Assembly (NCBI GenBank): GCA_002401545.1
Contig: NVTJ01000064.1
Coordinates: 1 to 15,050, forward strand
Direction: 5' to 3'
Length of the DNA stretch: 15,050 nt
DNA from: Alphaproteobacteria bacterium
GTDB lineage: Bacteria; Pseudomonadota; Alphaproteobacteria; Sphingomonadales; Emcibacteraceae
Position numbers and translations under genes: made by a program. Below are positions 1-7,281 of this stretch, piece by piece. The notes under the pieces are model-generated. The model was not told the origin of the DNA. It was given only the letters and a program-made list of their open reading frames with translations, and did not search any database. The stretch's first letter is position 1. Each line of letters opens with the position of its first letter.

Positions 1-198
1 GATACCATCTTTAGACGGCCCACCCTCCATAATATCAGCAAAGACAATGCTGGTTTTTTTGAAATCAGTCTTCGGCCATTCCTGTGCCCAGTTTTGCGGG
101 ATGTTATCAGCGGCGCAAGCGGCAATAGCAGTTAATAAAAACACCCCCAGGAAAATTGCCGGTCTTCTCATATTCAGGATTCTCTCAAATACCATCAT
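1..198 (-). CDS. DUF3179 domain-containing exported protein (N-terminal part only)
   Basis: Partial gene on the reverse strand that runs off the left edge, so only about 66 N-terminal residues are visible. The reading frame gives a basic N-terminus, a hydrophobic stretch (FLGVFLLTAIAAC) and then a mature part ending in EGGPSKDGI. That pattern is typical of the start of DUF3179 proteins, a family of unknown function common in marine bacteria. The sequence IAAC resembles a lipobox, so it could be a lipoprotein; signal peptidase I cleavage just after it is also possible. I chose the ATG at 198-196 because GGAG (208-205) sits 6 bases upstream. An in-frame ATG at 171-169 would give a more compact signal peptide. 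The gene is divergent from the glp operon and shares its 220-base intergenic region. No role can be deduced. Confidence 0.7.
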   Translation of the reverse strand, partial: MMVFERILNMRRPAIFLGVFLLTAIAACAADNIPQNWAQEWPKTDFKKTSIVFADIMEGGPSKDGI

Positions 199-233
199 AA
201 ATTGCTCCATAAAATCATGCTATATGACATTCT

Positions 234-262
234 ATGATATATTTCCGCCATAAACACATCAA
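234..262 (-). promoter_or_regulatory. Candidate promoter of the DUF3179 gene
   Basis: Reading leftward, a TTGATG -35 box (262-257) and a TATCAT -10 box (239-234) are separated by exactly 17 bases. They lie about 35 bases upstream of the favoured DUF3179 start codon. The region is AT-rich, so chance matches are possible. If real, it is a divergent partner of the glp promoter, whose -35 box lies about 80 bases away. Confidence 0.4.
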
Positions 263-292
263 TATTCTGTGATGCGGGCATAAAAATCGGTC

Positions 293-314
293 AAAAGTAA
301 CATAATTTACTTTT
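293..314. repeat. Perfect inverted repeat AAAAGTAA-N6-TTACTTTT upstream of the glp promoter
   Basis: The 8-base arms at 293-300 and 307-314 are exactly complementary around the 6-base spacer CATAAT. The repeat sits between the two divergent promoters, 25 bases upstream of the glp -35 box. It has no following T-run and is AT-rich, so a protein-binding site (activator or second operator) is more likely than a terminator. The sequence CGGTCAA overlapping its left end is the reverse complement of TTGACCG in the glp promoter. Confidence 0.45.
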
Positions 315-339
315 ATAAATGCCTATACAGTCATTTTTA

Positions 340-372
340 TTGACCGCTAAGTCTTTTATGTATATTTTAGCG
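340..372 (+). promoter_or_regulatory. glp operon promoter enclosed by an inverted-repeat operator
   Basis: TTGACC (340-345) and TATTTT (363-368) form a -35/-10 pair with a 17-base spacer, about 50 bases before the first glp gene. A perfect inverted repeat CGCTAA (345-350) / TTAGCG (367-372) overlaps the end of the -35 box and the end of the -10 box. Its arm centres are 22 bases apart, about two helical turns. A protein bound there would block RNA polymerase, which fits repression by the DeoR-family GlpR encoded at the end of the operon. The sequence does not match the E. coli GlpR operator in any way I can see, so the assignment to GlpR rests on position. Confidence 0.5.
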
Positions 373-419
373 CCATTAACTTTCACTTCGGCAATAACTA
401 AAAAAGAAACTAATTTTAT

Positions 420-1835
420 ATGTGTCATAACGAATTCGGTAAAGAATCGTCCCCAGAGGTTTACGACATCATTATTGTCGGCGCCGGGGTCATAGGCTGT
501 GCGATGGCGCGACGCTTTACGCTCGAGGGGGCGACTGTATTGATTGTGGAAAAAGGGGATGATATTCTCGGTGGGGCAAGTAAGGGCAACAGCGCCTTAC
601 TGCATACCGGGTTTGATGCGCCGCCAAACTCGCTCGAGCTGTCCTGTATGCAAAAAGGGTATCAGGAGTATCTGGAGATCCATTCCAGATTTCAATTGCC
701 CGTGTTGAAAACAGGCGCAATGGTCGTCGCCTGGACCGAACAGGAAGAACAGCAATTGCCGCAGATTATTGAAAAGGCACATGCTAATGGTGTGACCGAT
801 GTTCGCCTCATTGATACCAGAGAAGTGCGACGTCTTGAACCCGGACTTTCTCAAAATGCCCGGGCAGCGGCGTGGATTCCTGGTGAATATGTGATAGACC
901 CATGGTCGGCCCCACTAGCCTATCTCACCCAGGCCATTGAAAACGGCGCACATCTGAAATTATCCACAGAAATCAGGCATGGTGAATTTGACGGCGCAGT
1001 CTGGCAATTGCAGACAGGTGAGGAAACTATCAAGTGCCGGACAGTGATCAATTGTGCGGGGCTTTATGGTGATATTCTTGAGGAGGATCTTCTGGGAAAA
1101 TCCTCATTTGAAATTCGCCCCCGTAAAGGCCAGTTTGTGGTGTTTGATAAAATTGCCAGCAAACTCATGAACGCCATTATTTTACCGGTGCCGACGCCGT
1201 TCACCAAAGGTGTCGTCGTCTGTCAGACTATTTTTGGCAATGTGTTAGTGGGCCCAACGGCAGAAGAACAGGATAGCCGTGACGATGCCTCAGTTGACAC
1301 AGAAACCCTGAAAAAATTACAACAGACGGCGATTAAAATCATTCCCGCTTTGCAAGGCGTTCCCATCACGGCAACATATGCCGGCATAAGGACAGCCTCA
1401 GAAGAAAAACACTATCGTATTTCAGTTCACGAGAACAAACACTGGATCACAGTAGGCGGCATTCGCTCGACAGGGTTGACCGCCGCGCTGGGTATCGCCA
1501 GCCATGTCTATGAACTATATTCCGAAACCGGCCAGAGGCATAAATCAATCCCCGAACCGTTCTATCCGGTTGTCCCCGCACTTGCAGAAACCGCAATTCG
1601 TGACTATACCCAGCCGGGCAATCGCGGTATTGTTTGTCATTGTGAATTGGTCACAGAGCGGGAAATTGCCAATGCGCTGACAGGGCCCGTTGCGGCCCAT
1701 ACTCTTGAGGGATTAAAGCGACGGACAAGGGCAACTATGGGCCGTTGCCAGGGGTTTTACTGTACCGCCAGATTGAGTGAAATAACTCAAGGCCATCTTG
1801 TGCAGCCGATTGCTATAGGTAAATGCCATGAGTGA
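420..1835 (+). CDS. glpA: GlpA-type FAD-dependent glycerol-3-phosphate dehydrogenase subunit with C-terminal [2Fe-2S] domain
   Basis: Predicted cytoplasmic flavoprotein of 471 residues that would oxidise sn-glycerol 3-phosphate to dihydroxyacetone phosphate. The N-terminus has the FAD-binding Rossmann motif GAGVIG (residues 21-26) followed by VEKGDDILGGASKGNSALLHTGFD, as in the GlpA/DAO family. Residues about 400-460 form a BFD-like [2Fe-2S] domain with ligand cysteines C406 and C408 (CHC) and C443 and C448 (CQGFYC). At 471 residues it is shorter than E. coli GlpA (about 540). The start at 420 is the only ATG before the Rossmann fold, and a stop codon lies three codons upstream; the ribosome site is weak. 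It overlaps the next gene by 8 bases. GlpT and GlpR in the same cluster support G3P as substrate, but related DAO-type enzymes act on other 2-hydroxy compounds. Confidence 0.82.
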   Translation: MCHNEFGKESSPEVYDIIIVGAGVIGCAMARRFTLEGATVLIVEKGDDILGGASKGNSALLHTGFDAPPNSLELSCMQKGYQEYLEIHSRFQLPVLKTGAMVVAWTEQEEQQLPQIIEKAHANGVTDVRLIDTREVRRLEPGLSQNARAAAWIPGEYVIDPWSAPLAYLTQAIENGAHLKLSTEIRHGEFDGAVWQLQTGEETIKCRTVINCAGLYGDILEEDLLGKSSFEIRPRKGQFVVFDKIASKLMNAIILPVPTPFTKGVVVCQTIFGNVLVGPTAEEQDSRDDASVDTETLKKLQQTAIKIIPALQGVPITATYAGIRTASEEKHYRISVHENKHWITVGGIRSTGLTAALGIASHVYELYSETGQRHKSIPEPFYPVVPALAETAIRDYTQPGNRGIVCHCELVTEREIANALTGPVAAHTLEGLKRRTRATMGRCQGFYCTARLSEITQGHLVQPIAIGKCHE

Positions 1836-3132
1836 TAAAAATTCCGTTCCTGTGGTTCATTGTGATGTTGTTATCATTGGCGGCGGGCCATCGGGACTTT
1901 CTGCGGCAACAGAGCTTAAAAAACAGGGTATAGCCAATGTCATCATTGTTGAACGCGAAGCTGATGCTGGCGGCATTCCCCGTCACTGTGGACATCCCCC
2001 CTTTGGTATGCGTGAATTCTCCCGTGTGATGACCGGCCCCGGATATGCACGTGCTCTGGTACGCAGAGCCGAACGGTGCGGTGTGGATATCAGGCTTAAC
2101 ACAAGCGTTATAAATATTGACCCTGATGGTAAATTACAGGTATCAACGCCACAGGGGATCAGCAATATTATGGCTGACCGGGTCATCATCGCAACCGGCG
2201 TCCGGGAAAAACCACGTTCGGCCCGATTGGTATCAGGGACACGGCCACTTGCCATAACCACGGTAGGTGCCCTGCAGTCGATGATTTACCTTAAACATCT
2301 CATTCCCTTCAGGCGACCGGTAATCGTCGGTTCAGAACTTGTCTCCTTTTCCGCCATATGGACCTGCATTGGCGCAGGTATCAAACCAGTAGCAATGCTG
2401 GAAAAAACAAAAAGTATTTTAACATTTTGGCCTTCTCAATGGTTTCCCCGGCTCTTCAGAATTCCCTTATTTTATCAATCCAGCATTGTAGAAATTTTGG
2501 GTAAAGATCGTGTAACAGGAGTCGTTATCAGTGATCAATCCGGACAGCTTCGTAATATTAAGTGTGACGGCGTGATCTTTAGTGGCGAGTTTTTACCGGA
2601 ATCAAGCCTTGCAAATAAGGCAGGACTTGATATTGACCCGCATACAGGGGGCCCGGTTATTGACCAGTTTGGCCGTTGTTCCAACCCCGGAATATTTGCG
2701 ACCGGCAACCTGTTAAGGCCAGTGGAAACAGCAGGCTGGTGCTGGCGTGAAGGCAAAAATACCGGGGCGTGGGTTGCTGATGACCTGAAGGGAAAGTTGC
2801 CGCAAGTTAAAAATAACCTTACCCAGTCTTTGGCCCAGTCGCTGGCCATATCTCTGGAAAGTCCATTGATAAAACTGGCTGTACCACAGCGTATACAAAT
2901 GCCTTACGACGGGACGGGAATGAAGCATATTCAAATTCGGTTTTTACAATCTTGTAAAGGCCAACTGATCTTGCTCTATGGCAGTAGGGTCATTTGGAGA
3001 AAATCACTTAACGCCAAACCTGAAGCAAGAGTATTAATACCCTTGCACATACTTAAAAACATTTCTGTTAAAGACCAGCTACACCTGGATTTTCAGTGTG
3101 CCGATAGTTCCTCTTGCCACCTAGGAGAATAA
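1828..3132 (+). CDS. Second FAD/NAD(P)-binding oxidoreductase, partner of the GlpA-like subunit
   Basis: Flavoprotein of 434 residues. It has the FAD motif GGGPSG (18-23), the motif ATGVREKPR (122-130) and the C-terminal FAD motif FATGNLLRPVE (290-300), as in HcnB-like and pyridine-nucleotide-disulfide-type oxidoreductases. The internal nucleotide-binding site is VGSELVSFSA (167-176), which lacks the usual GxGxxG, so NAD may not be the electron acceptor. No CxxC redox pair is present. Residues 330-434 form a beta-rich C-terminal extension with no motif I recognise. In Thermotoga-type clusters a GlpA-like protein, an oxidoreductase like this one and a small DUF1667 protein are neighbours; here DUF1667 and GlpC are absent. 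The start overlaps the glpA stop by 8 bases, indicating translational coupling. It probably passes electrons from the GlpA-like subunit to a carrier; the acceptor is unknown. Confidence 0.72.
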   Translation: MSDKNSVPVVHCDVVIIGGGPSGLSAATELKKQGIANVIIVEREADAGGIPRHCGHPPFGMREFSRVMTGPGYARALVRRAERCGVDIRLNTSVINIDPDGKLQVSTPQGISNIMADRVIIATGVREKPRSARLVSGTRPLAITTVGALQSMIYLKHLIPFRRPVIVGSELVSFSAIWTCIGAGIKPVAMLEKTKSILTFWPSQWFPRLFRIPLFYQSSIVEILGKDRVTGVVISDQSGQLRNIKCDGVIFSGEFLPESSLANKAGLDIDPHTGGPVIDQFGRCSNPGIFATGNLLRPVETAGWCWREGKNTGAWVADDLKGKLPQVKNNLTQSLAQSLAISLESPLIKLAVPQRIQMPYDGTGMKHIQIRFLQSCKGQLILLYGSRVIWRKSLNAKPEARVLIPLHILKNISVKDQLHLDFQCADSSSCHLGE

Positions 3133-3136
3133 AGTT

Positions 3137-4471
3137 ATGACCAAATCAACACTGACGCCAACCGGCGACGAGCAAGAACAAGCAACGATGTATGAACAAC
3201 ATTCTTTTGTGAAAAACCCATTATATGAACGTTGGCGCATAAAAATATTTCTGATTACCTGGCTGGGTTATGCTTCCTACTATTTGACACGAAAAGCATT
3301 TCCAGTTGCCAAACTGGGTCTTATGGATGATACTAGCATCAATATTTCCCAACAAATGATGGCTAATATTGACGCAACCTATCTGATTTCTTATGCCATA
3401 GGACAGTTTGTTTTTGGCATGCTGGTGGATCGGTTCGGCAGCCGAACGATAATTCTGGCAGGGATGCTAACCTCCGTAGTCGCTGCCGCATTGATGGGCG
3501 CAAGTTTTGGTTTTGCGTTCTTCATTGGCGTCATGATAATACAGGGATTGGCTCAGGCGACAGGCTGGTCCGCTTTTTGTAAAAATATTTCGAGTTTCTT
3601 TTCCGTCAATGAGCGTGGAAGGGTCATGGGGCTCTGGTGTAGCAACTTCGCTGTTGGCAGCCTGGTTTCAACACCATTCATTGCCTATATTGCCTATAGT
3701 GTTTTTGATAGCTGGAGGGTCGCCTTCTGGACAGCGGCGGCGGCCTTATTTGTGGTATGGATACTGCAGGTGTTATTTCAGAGAAATTCTCCGGGGGATA
3801 TCAGTCTTCCGGATATCAATACCTATCATGGTATTGATAAGGACTACACCGCCGAAGCCGAAGAAAACAGCGAAGGAAAACTGACATTCAGGCAAGAATT
3901 AAAAATCATCACCTCGGACCGTACGGTAATGCTGCTCGGACTGGTTTACTTTTTACTTAAACCGGCCCGTTATGCCATTTTATTCTGGGGACCGTTTATC
4001 GTTTATGAGCATTTTCAGGATGCTGGTAAATTTGCAGCGGCCACGGTTCCGATTACTTTTGAAATTGCCGGAGTATTGTCTCCACTGGTCCTTGGATATA
4101 TATCAGATAAATATTTAGGATCACGTCGATATAAAATCTGCATCATCAGCCTGCTGGGACTCTCCCTTAGTTTATTTGCTTTTCCCATATTCCTGGGCAC
4201 AAACAGTCTGTTATTGGTTGGCGTCGCCTTTTTCTTTATTGGCATGATGCAGTTTGGCCCCGATGCCATGCTCAGCTCTACCGCTGCCATAGAAACAGGC
4301 TCGCACAATCGCGCCGGCACTGTCCTTGGTTTTGTCAATGGCGCGGGTTCCATTGGGGCTATTATGGGAGGTATTATTCCGGGTTATTTCAATGCAAATA
4401 CGGCTTTTACTATTCTGGCAGGTGCTAATCTGATCGCCGCTCTGCTATTAATTCCTATGAGGAAAAAATAA
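3137..4471 (+). CDS. glpT: Glycerol-3-phosphate:phosphate antiporter, MFS/OPA family
   Basis: Inner-membrane transporter of 444 residues, close in length to E. coli GlpT (452), with about 12 hydrophobic segments. Markers of the organophosphate:phosphate antiporter family are clear. ASYYLTRKAFPVAKL places R52 at the position of GlpT R45, and LLKPARYAILFWGP places R278 at GlpT R269; these two arginines bind the phosphate group. DRFGSR (98-103) is the loop 2-3 signature. A long hydrophilic loop (about 215-255) joins the two halves. AGGAG (3123-3127) lies 9 bases before the ATG, overlapping the end of the previous gene. An in-frame ATG at codon 18 has no better site. Its stop codon overlaps the next start by one base (TAATG). 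Sugar-phosphate specificity cannot be excluded, but the flavoprotein genes next to it favour G3P. Confidence 0.85.
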   Translation: MTKSTLTPTGDEQEQATMYEQHSFVKNPLYERWRIKIFLITWLGYASYYLTRKAFPVAKLGLMDDTSINISQQMMANIDATYLISYAIGQFVFGMLVDRFGSRTIILAGMLTSVVAAALMGASFGFAFFIGVMIIQGLAQATGWSAFCKNISSFFSVNERGRVMGLWCSNFAVGSLVSTPFIAYIAYSVFDSWRVAFWTAAAALFVVWILQVLFQRNSPGDISLPDINTYHGIDKDYTAEAEENSEGKLTFRQELKIITSDRTVMLLGLVYFLLKPARYAILFWGPFIVYEHFQDAGKFAAATVPITFEIAGVLSPLVLGYISDKYLGSRRYKICIISLLGLSLSLFAFPIFLGTNSLLLVGVAFFFIGMMQFGPDAMLSSTAAIETGSHNRAGTVLGFVNGAGSIGAIMGGIIPGYFNANTAFTILAGANLIAALLLIPMRKK

Positions 4472-6003
4472 TGATACGACAATTATATAAGATAACTCTG
4501 ATATTTATATTGTCCATATGGCTGCTGGCGTGTCAGCAGGCTACTGACGACTGTTCAGGAGAAAACTGTGACATTTCCAATTCTTTATCGCGTCTTCCCG
4601 TTGTTGGACTTGTCCAGAATAAAACAATCCCTATCCTGATTAAAGCAGCTAACAAAGGACGTGCGCGGGTAGAGTATCGCAAAACTGACGATGACAGGAC
4701 GATGCTTTCCCCGTGGTTCGAACTCATCGAGGCCAATGATTATACAGCCAACCTGAACTTAATTGATATCGCTGATAATGAGGCGTATCAATACCGGGTT
4801 GAGTTTTCGGCGGGGGACTATAGTCCGTGGTATGAATTCACCTCATTTCCCAAAGTGGGAAGTCCGGGCAAATTCAGCTTTGTTTTTTCTGCCTGCCTGC
4901 GGGAAAAATACCTGAGTTATGATATTTTTTCTCAAATCAGGAGCCTGTCTCCAACCTTTGTCGCCCTTACAGGGGATCAGATGTATGCCGATTATGATGG
5001 CAATCTCAACCTGCTGGAGAGCTACCTATCCAATGATAAGTTACGCCAAAGCATGATTGCCGAGGGCAAAACCGTTCTACAGGATAAGACCGTACTTGCG
5101 GCATTCCGTTCCAAATATGCCAGAAACTTCGGGACAGCCTACCAGAATTTAAGTAGCCATATTCCCATGCTGGCCATGTGGGATGACCATGATTTTGGCA
5201 AGGATAACTCGGATGGCACCTATCCTTACAAGCAACAGGCCAGAAAAGCCTTCGTTGAAAACTTTCCTGCCAATCCTTATGTTGAGGAGAACAAGGGACT
5301 TTATTACCGTTTTTCTGTCGCTGATGTTGATATATTTGTACTGGATACCCGCTGGTATAGATCGCCAATGCAAAATGAAGACAACAAAGACAAACATATG
5401 TTGGGGCCCAAACAACTCTCATGGCTTTTGGCGGGGCTGAAGGCATCCAACTCAAAAATGAAACTCATTTTCTCCAGCGTATCATTGAATGATTACGGGG
5501 GGGATACGTCATCTGACAGACCGGGGTTTGACAACTGGGCTGGTTTTAAATACGAACGAAACCTGATATTGTCTTATATTAAAAACAATGATGTTAATGG
5601 CGTGCTTTTCTTTTCAGGGGACCAGCATTATCCCAGTGCCTATATCATAAATAAAAAAGCATCATTAAAACCACTCATGCGTGCAGAAAAATTTGTCGAA
5701 TATGCCGGAAAGGATGTGGGAACCGCGGTATTCGATTTTTCAGCGTCCCCATTAAGCTATGAGAAAGCATCAGTACGCGCACTGGATCCTGCGAACCATT
5801 TCTCCTATGAGATTTTCAGACCCGAATGGGCATATCCACAGCCGGGCAATAAAAAAGACGCGCCGAAAGTGGTTGGTTCCGTTTATGGCGTAGCGGAAAT
5901 CGATACGACCACCTCGCCGGCAACCGCATCGATTAAATTTTATGAGCTGAACACCCAGAGCATGGAAATGGAAGAGATTTTTCATACTAAAATTAATATG
6001 TAA
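4471..6003 (+). CDS. phoD: PhoD-family phosphodiesterase/alkaline phosphatase lipoprotein
   Basis: Exported metallophosphoesterase of 510 residues. The signal peptide ends in the lipobox LLAC with lipid-carrying C21, so the enzyme should be membrane-anchored outside the cytoplasm. Residues about 40-128 look like the N-terminal beta-sandwich of PhoD proteins. The catalytic domain follows with FSAC (C142), TGDQMYAD (G168-D174), MWDDHDFG (about 236-243), LDTRWYR (291-297) and SGDQHYPS (382-389). These correspond to the metal-binding blocks of PhoD, where a cysteine and a tyrosine help bind iron alongside calcium. B. subtilis PhoD cleaves phosphodiesters, including polyglycerol-phosphate teichoic acid. 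Coupling to glpT by a one-base overlap suggests its product is glycerol phosphate or a similar ester; this is inference. It ends 3 bases before the convergent glpR stop, with no room for a terminator. Confidence 0.8.
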   Translation: MIRQLYKITLIFILSIWLLACQQATDDCSGENCDISNSLSRLPVVGLVQNKTIPILIKAANKGRARVEYRKTDDDRTMLSPWFELIEANDYTANLNLIDIADNEAYQYRVEFSAGDYSPWYEFTSFPKVGSPGKFSFVFSACLREKYLSYDIFSQIRSLSPTFVALTGDQMYADYDGNLNLLESYLSNDKLRQSMIAEGKTVLQDKTVLAAFRSKYARNFGTAYQNLSSHIPMLAMWDDHDFGKDNSDGTYPYKQQARKAFVENFPANPYVEENKGLYYRFSVADVDIFVLDTRWYRSPMQNEDNKDKHMLGPKQLSWLLAGLKASNSKMKLIFSSVSLNDYGGDTSSDRPGFDNWAGFKYERNLILSYIKNNDVNGVLFFSGDQHYPSAYIINKKASLKPLMRAEKFVEYAGKDVGTAVFDFSASPLSYEKASVRALDPANHFSYEIFRPEWAYPQPGNKKDAPKVVGSVYGVAEIDTTTSPATASIKFYELNTQSMEMEEIFHTKINM

Positions 6004-6006
6004 TAC

Positions 6007-6774
6007 TCAATCTTGTGCTAAAATTATATTTACTCCGGCTGCTTTGATTGCTTTATACAATTTCTCAGGCGGTCGCACATCGCAAATTATTTGGTTGATC
6101 TTTGCCAATGGACAGACCTCAAAAGATGCTATTTTATTAAATTTCGACCCATCCACCAGAATAGTAACAGATTGTGATTGAGCGATCATTGCGCGGGCCA
6201 CTTGCGCCTCTTCTATGTTGAAGTTCATAACACCTGTTCTTTCGTCCAACGCTCCTATGGTCAAGATTGCATGATGCGCGCGAAAAGAGCTAATTTGTGT
6301 TCCTACCATAGTACCGAATGTTTGGCTATTGTCGGCACTATATTCTCCACCAAGCAAGAAACAACGGTTGTTATTCTGGCCTGTTGAAATGGTCTTGGCA
6401 ATTTCTGTCGAATTTGTAACGATGGTAAGGCCGGAAATCTTCGCCAGTTTTTCTGCAAAATATAATGTTGTTGAACCAGTGTCGATAAATACCGTTTCAC
6501 CGGGCTTTACTTTTAAGGCAGCCGTTTTTGCTATTTGTATTTTCGCACTGACATTATCCGAAAGACGTTGTTGAAAAGACCCCTCGCCAAAAATATTGGG
6601 AAGGGAGGCCCCGCCATGTATTTTTAATACCTGACCTTTTTTGGCCAAGACTATGAGATCTCTTCGAATGGTCTCCCGCGAAATTTCCAGTATTTCAGCC
6701 AAATATTCAACCTGAACTTGTTTGTTTTCTCGGATAATTTCAAGTATTTTAGCTTGACGTATGTCAACTTTCAT
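6007..6774 (-). CDS. glpR: DeoR-family transcriptional repressor, GlpR-like
   Basis: Regulator of 255 residues (E. coli GlpR is 252). The N-terminal DeoR winged helix-turn-helix spans about residues 5-58, with recognition segment SRETIRRDL (32-40) and the following KIHGGA. The C-terminal DeoRC sensor domain shows FIDTGSTT (97-103), TNSTEIA (120-126), LLGGEY (140-145), GALDERTGVMNFN (174-186), EEAQVARAMI (188-197) and LVDGSKF (206-212). This fold binds a phosphorylated effector, G3P in GlpR. The ATG at 6774 is preceded by AGGA (6784-6781) with 6 bases between. The gene converges tail-to-tail on the PhoD gene. Identity as the regulator of the adjacent G3P operon is inferred from position; other DeoR members sense sugar phosphates. 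Confidence 0.82.
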   Translation of the reverse strand: MKVDIRQAKILEIIRENKQVQVEYLAEILEISRETIRRDLIVLAKKGQVLKIHGGASLPNIFGEGSFQQRLSDNVSAKIQIAKTAALKVKPGETVFIDTGSTTLYFAEKLAKISGLTIVTNSTEIAKTISTGQNNNRCFLLGGEYSADNSQTFGTMVGTQISSFRAHHAILTIGALDERTGVMNFNIEEAQVARAMIAQSQSVTILVDGSKFNKIASFEVCPLAKINQIICDVRPPEKLYKAIKAAGVNIILAQD

Positions 6775-6797
6775 AATAATTCCTATATTAATATTGA

Positions 6798-6839
6798 CCG
6801 TATAAGCATTTTTATATACCGTAAAGTCAAGTCTTACGG
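6798..6839 (-). promoter_or_regulatory. glpR promoter/operator region with CCGTAA repeats
   Basis: A perfect inverted repeat CCGTAA (6819-6824) / TTACGG (6834-6839) lies 45-65 bases upstream of glpR. A further CCGTA (6798-6802) is in direct phase 21 bases away. Reading leftward, TTGACT (6830-6825) and CTTATA (6806-6801) form a possible -35/-10 pair with an 18-base spacer inside the repeats. The stretch 6794-6817 (TTGACCG, AAG, a T-run, TATA) resembles 340-364 in the glp promoter, with one small gap. Autoregulation by GlpR is the simplest reading, unproven. Confidence 0.4.
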
Positions 6840-7281
6840 GCTAATTATGACTCTATATGGGAAATGGTCAAAATGCCAAGAAAAATCCACGTAGATTAAA
6901 ATTTTTCGATATTACCTTGCTTGCCCCAGGCACGGATGGTTGTGCGGTAGAATATCATTTTACTTTGACGTGTTTTAGCATATTAATTTTCTCATCACTC
7001 ATAATTAGAGCAAGACATTTGAAGGATTAAAAATATGTCTATACCTCTGACGGCCAAAGCCCCGCTGGACCGGATGCTGGAAATGTCGCCGCCAATAGCA
7101 CTGAACAGGCCACCCACATCTGGCCGGGCATATTAGGTTGAATCGATATTTATTTTACCCGGCAATTGATAGATGCGAGAGATATAAAGGCCGGTAAGTT
7201 GTTTGATTTTCTATCGTATCATGTTGCCAGTCTGCGATATTGTTTGAATAGGCTGTCTAAAATATTAAACTCAGAAAGCAA
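6840..7281. other. Gene-poor intergenic region between the glp and gamma-glutamyl loci
   Basis: About 440 bases with no convincing gene. Positions 6840-7020 and 7137-7281 are AT-rich with no clear reading frame. The part from about 7041 to 7131 is visibly GC-richer and is open in several frames on both strands. No intrinsic terminator (GC stem plus T-run) was found for the leftward carboxypeptidase transcript. A weak hairpin GGCCA-N8-TGGCC lies at 7108-7125 without a T-run. Confidence 0.6.
7035..7136 (+). CDS. Doubtful 33-codon ORF
   Basis: An ATG at 7035 has a good ribosome site, AAGGA (7022-7026), 8 bases upstream, and reads 33 codons to a TAG at 7134. The peptide begins MSIPLTAKAPLDRMLEM, with no transmembrane segment and no motif I recognise. 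The other two forward frames and at least one reverse frame are also open across most of the GC-richer island. The ORF may therefore be chance, a leaderless fragment of a decayed gene, or a small protein. It is listed because of the ribosome site only. Confidence 0.18.
   Translation: MSIPLTAKAPLDRMLEMSPPIALNRPPTSGRAY

Noticed and set aside
47..253. Rightward ORF of 68 codons at the left end
   Set aside because: It overlaps the DUF3179 gene on the opposite strand, which has a clear signal peptide and family-like mature sequence.
5006..5455. Open frame of 149 codons on the - strand
   Set aside because: It is antisense to the PhoD-type gene across its catalytic motifs; composition looks like a shadow.
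7108..7125. Hairpin GGCCA-N8-TGGCC as a terminator
   Set aside because: The stem is short and no T-run follows on either strand.
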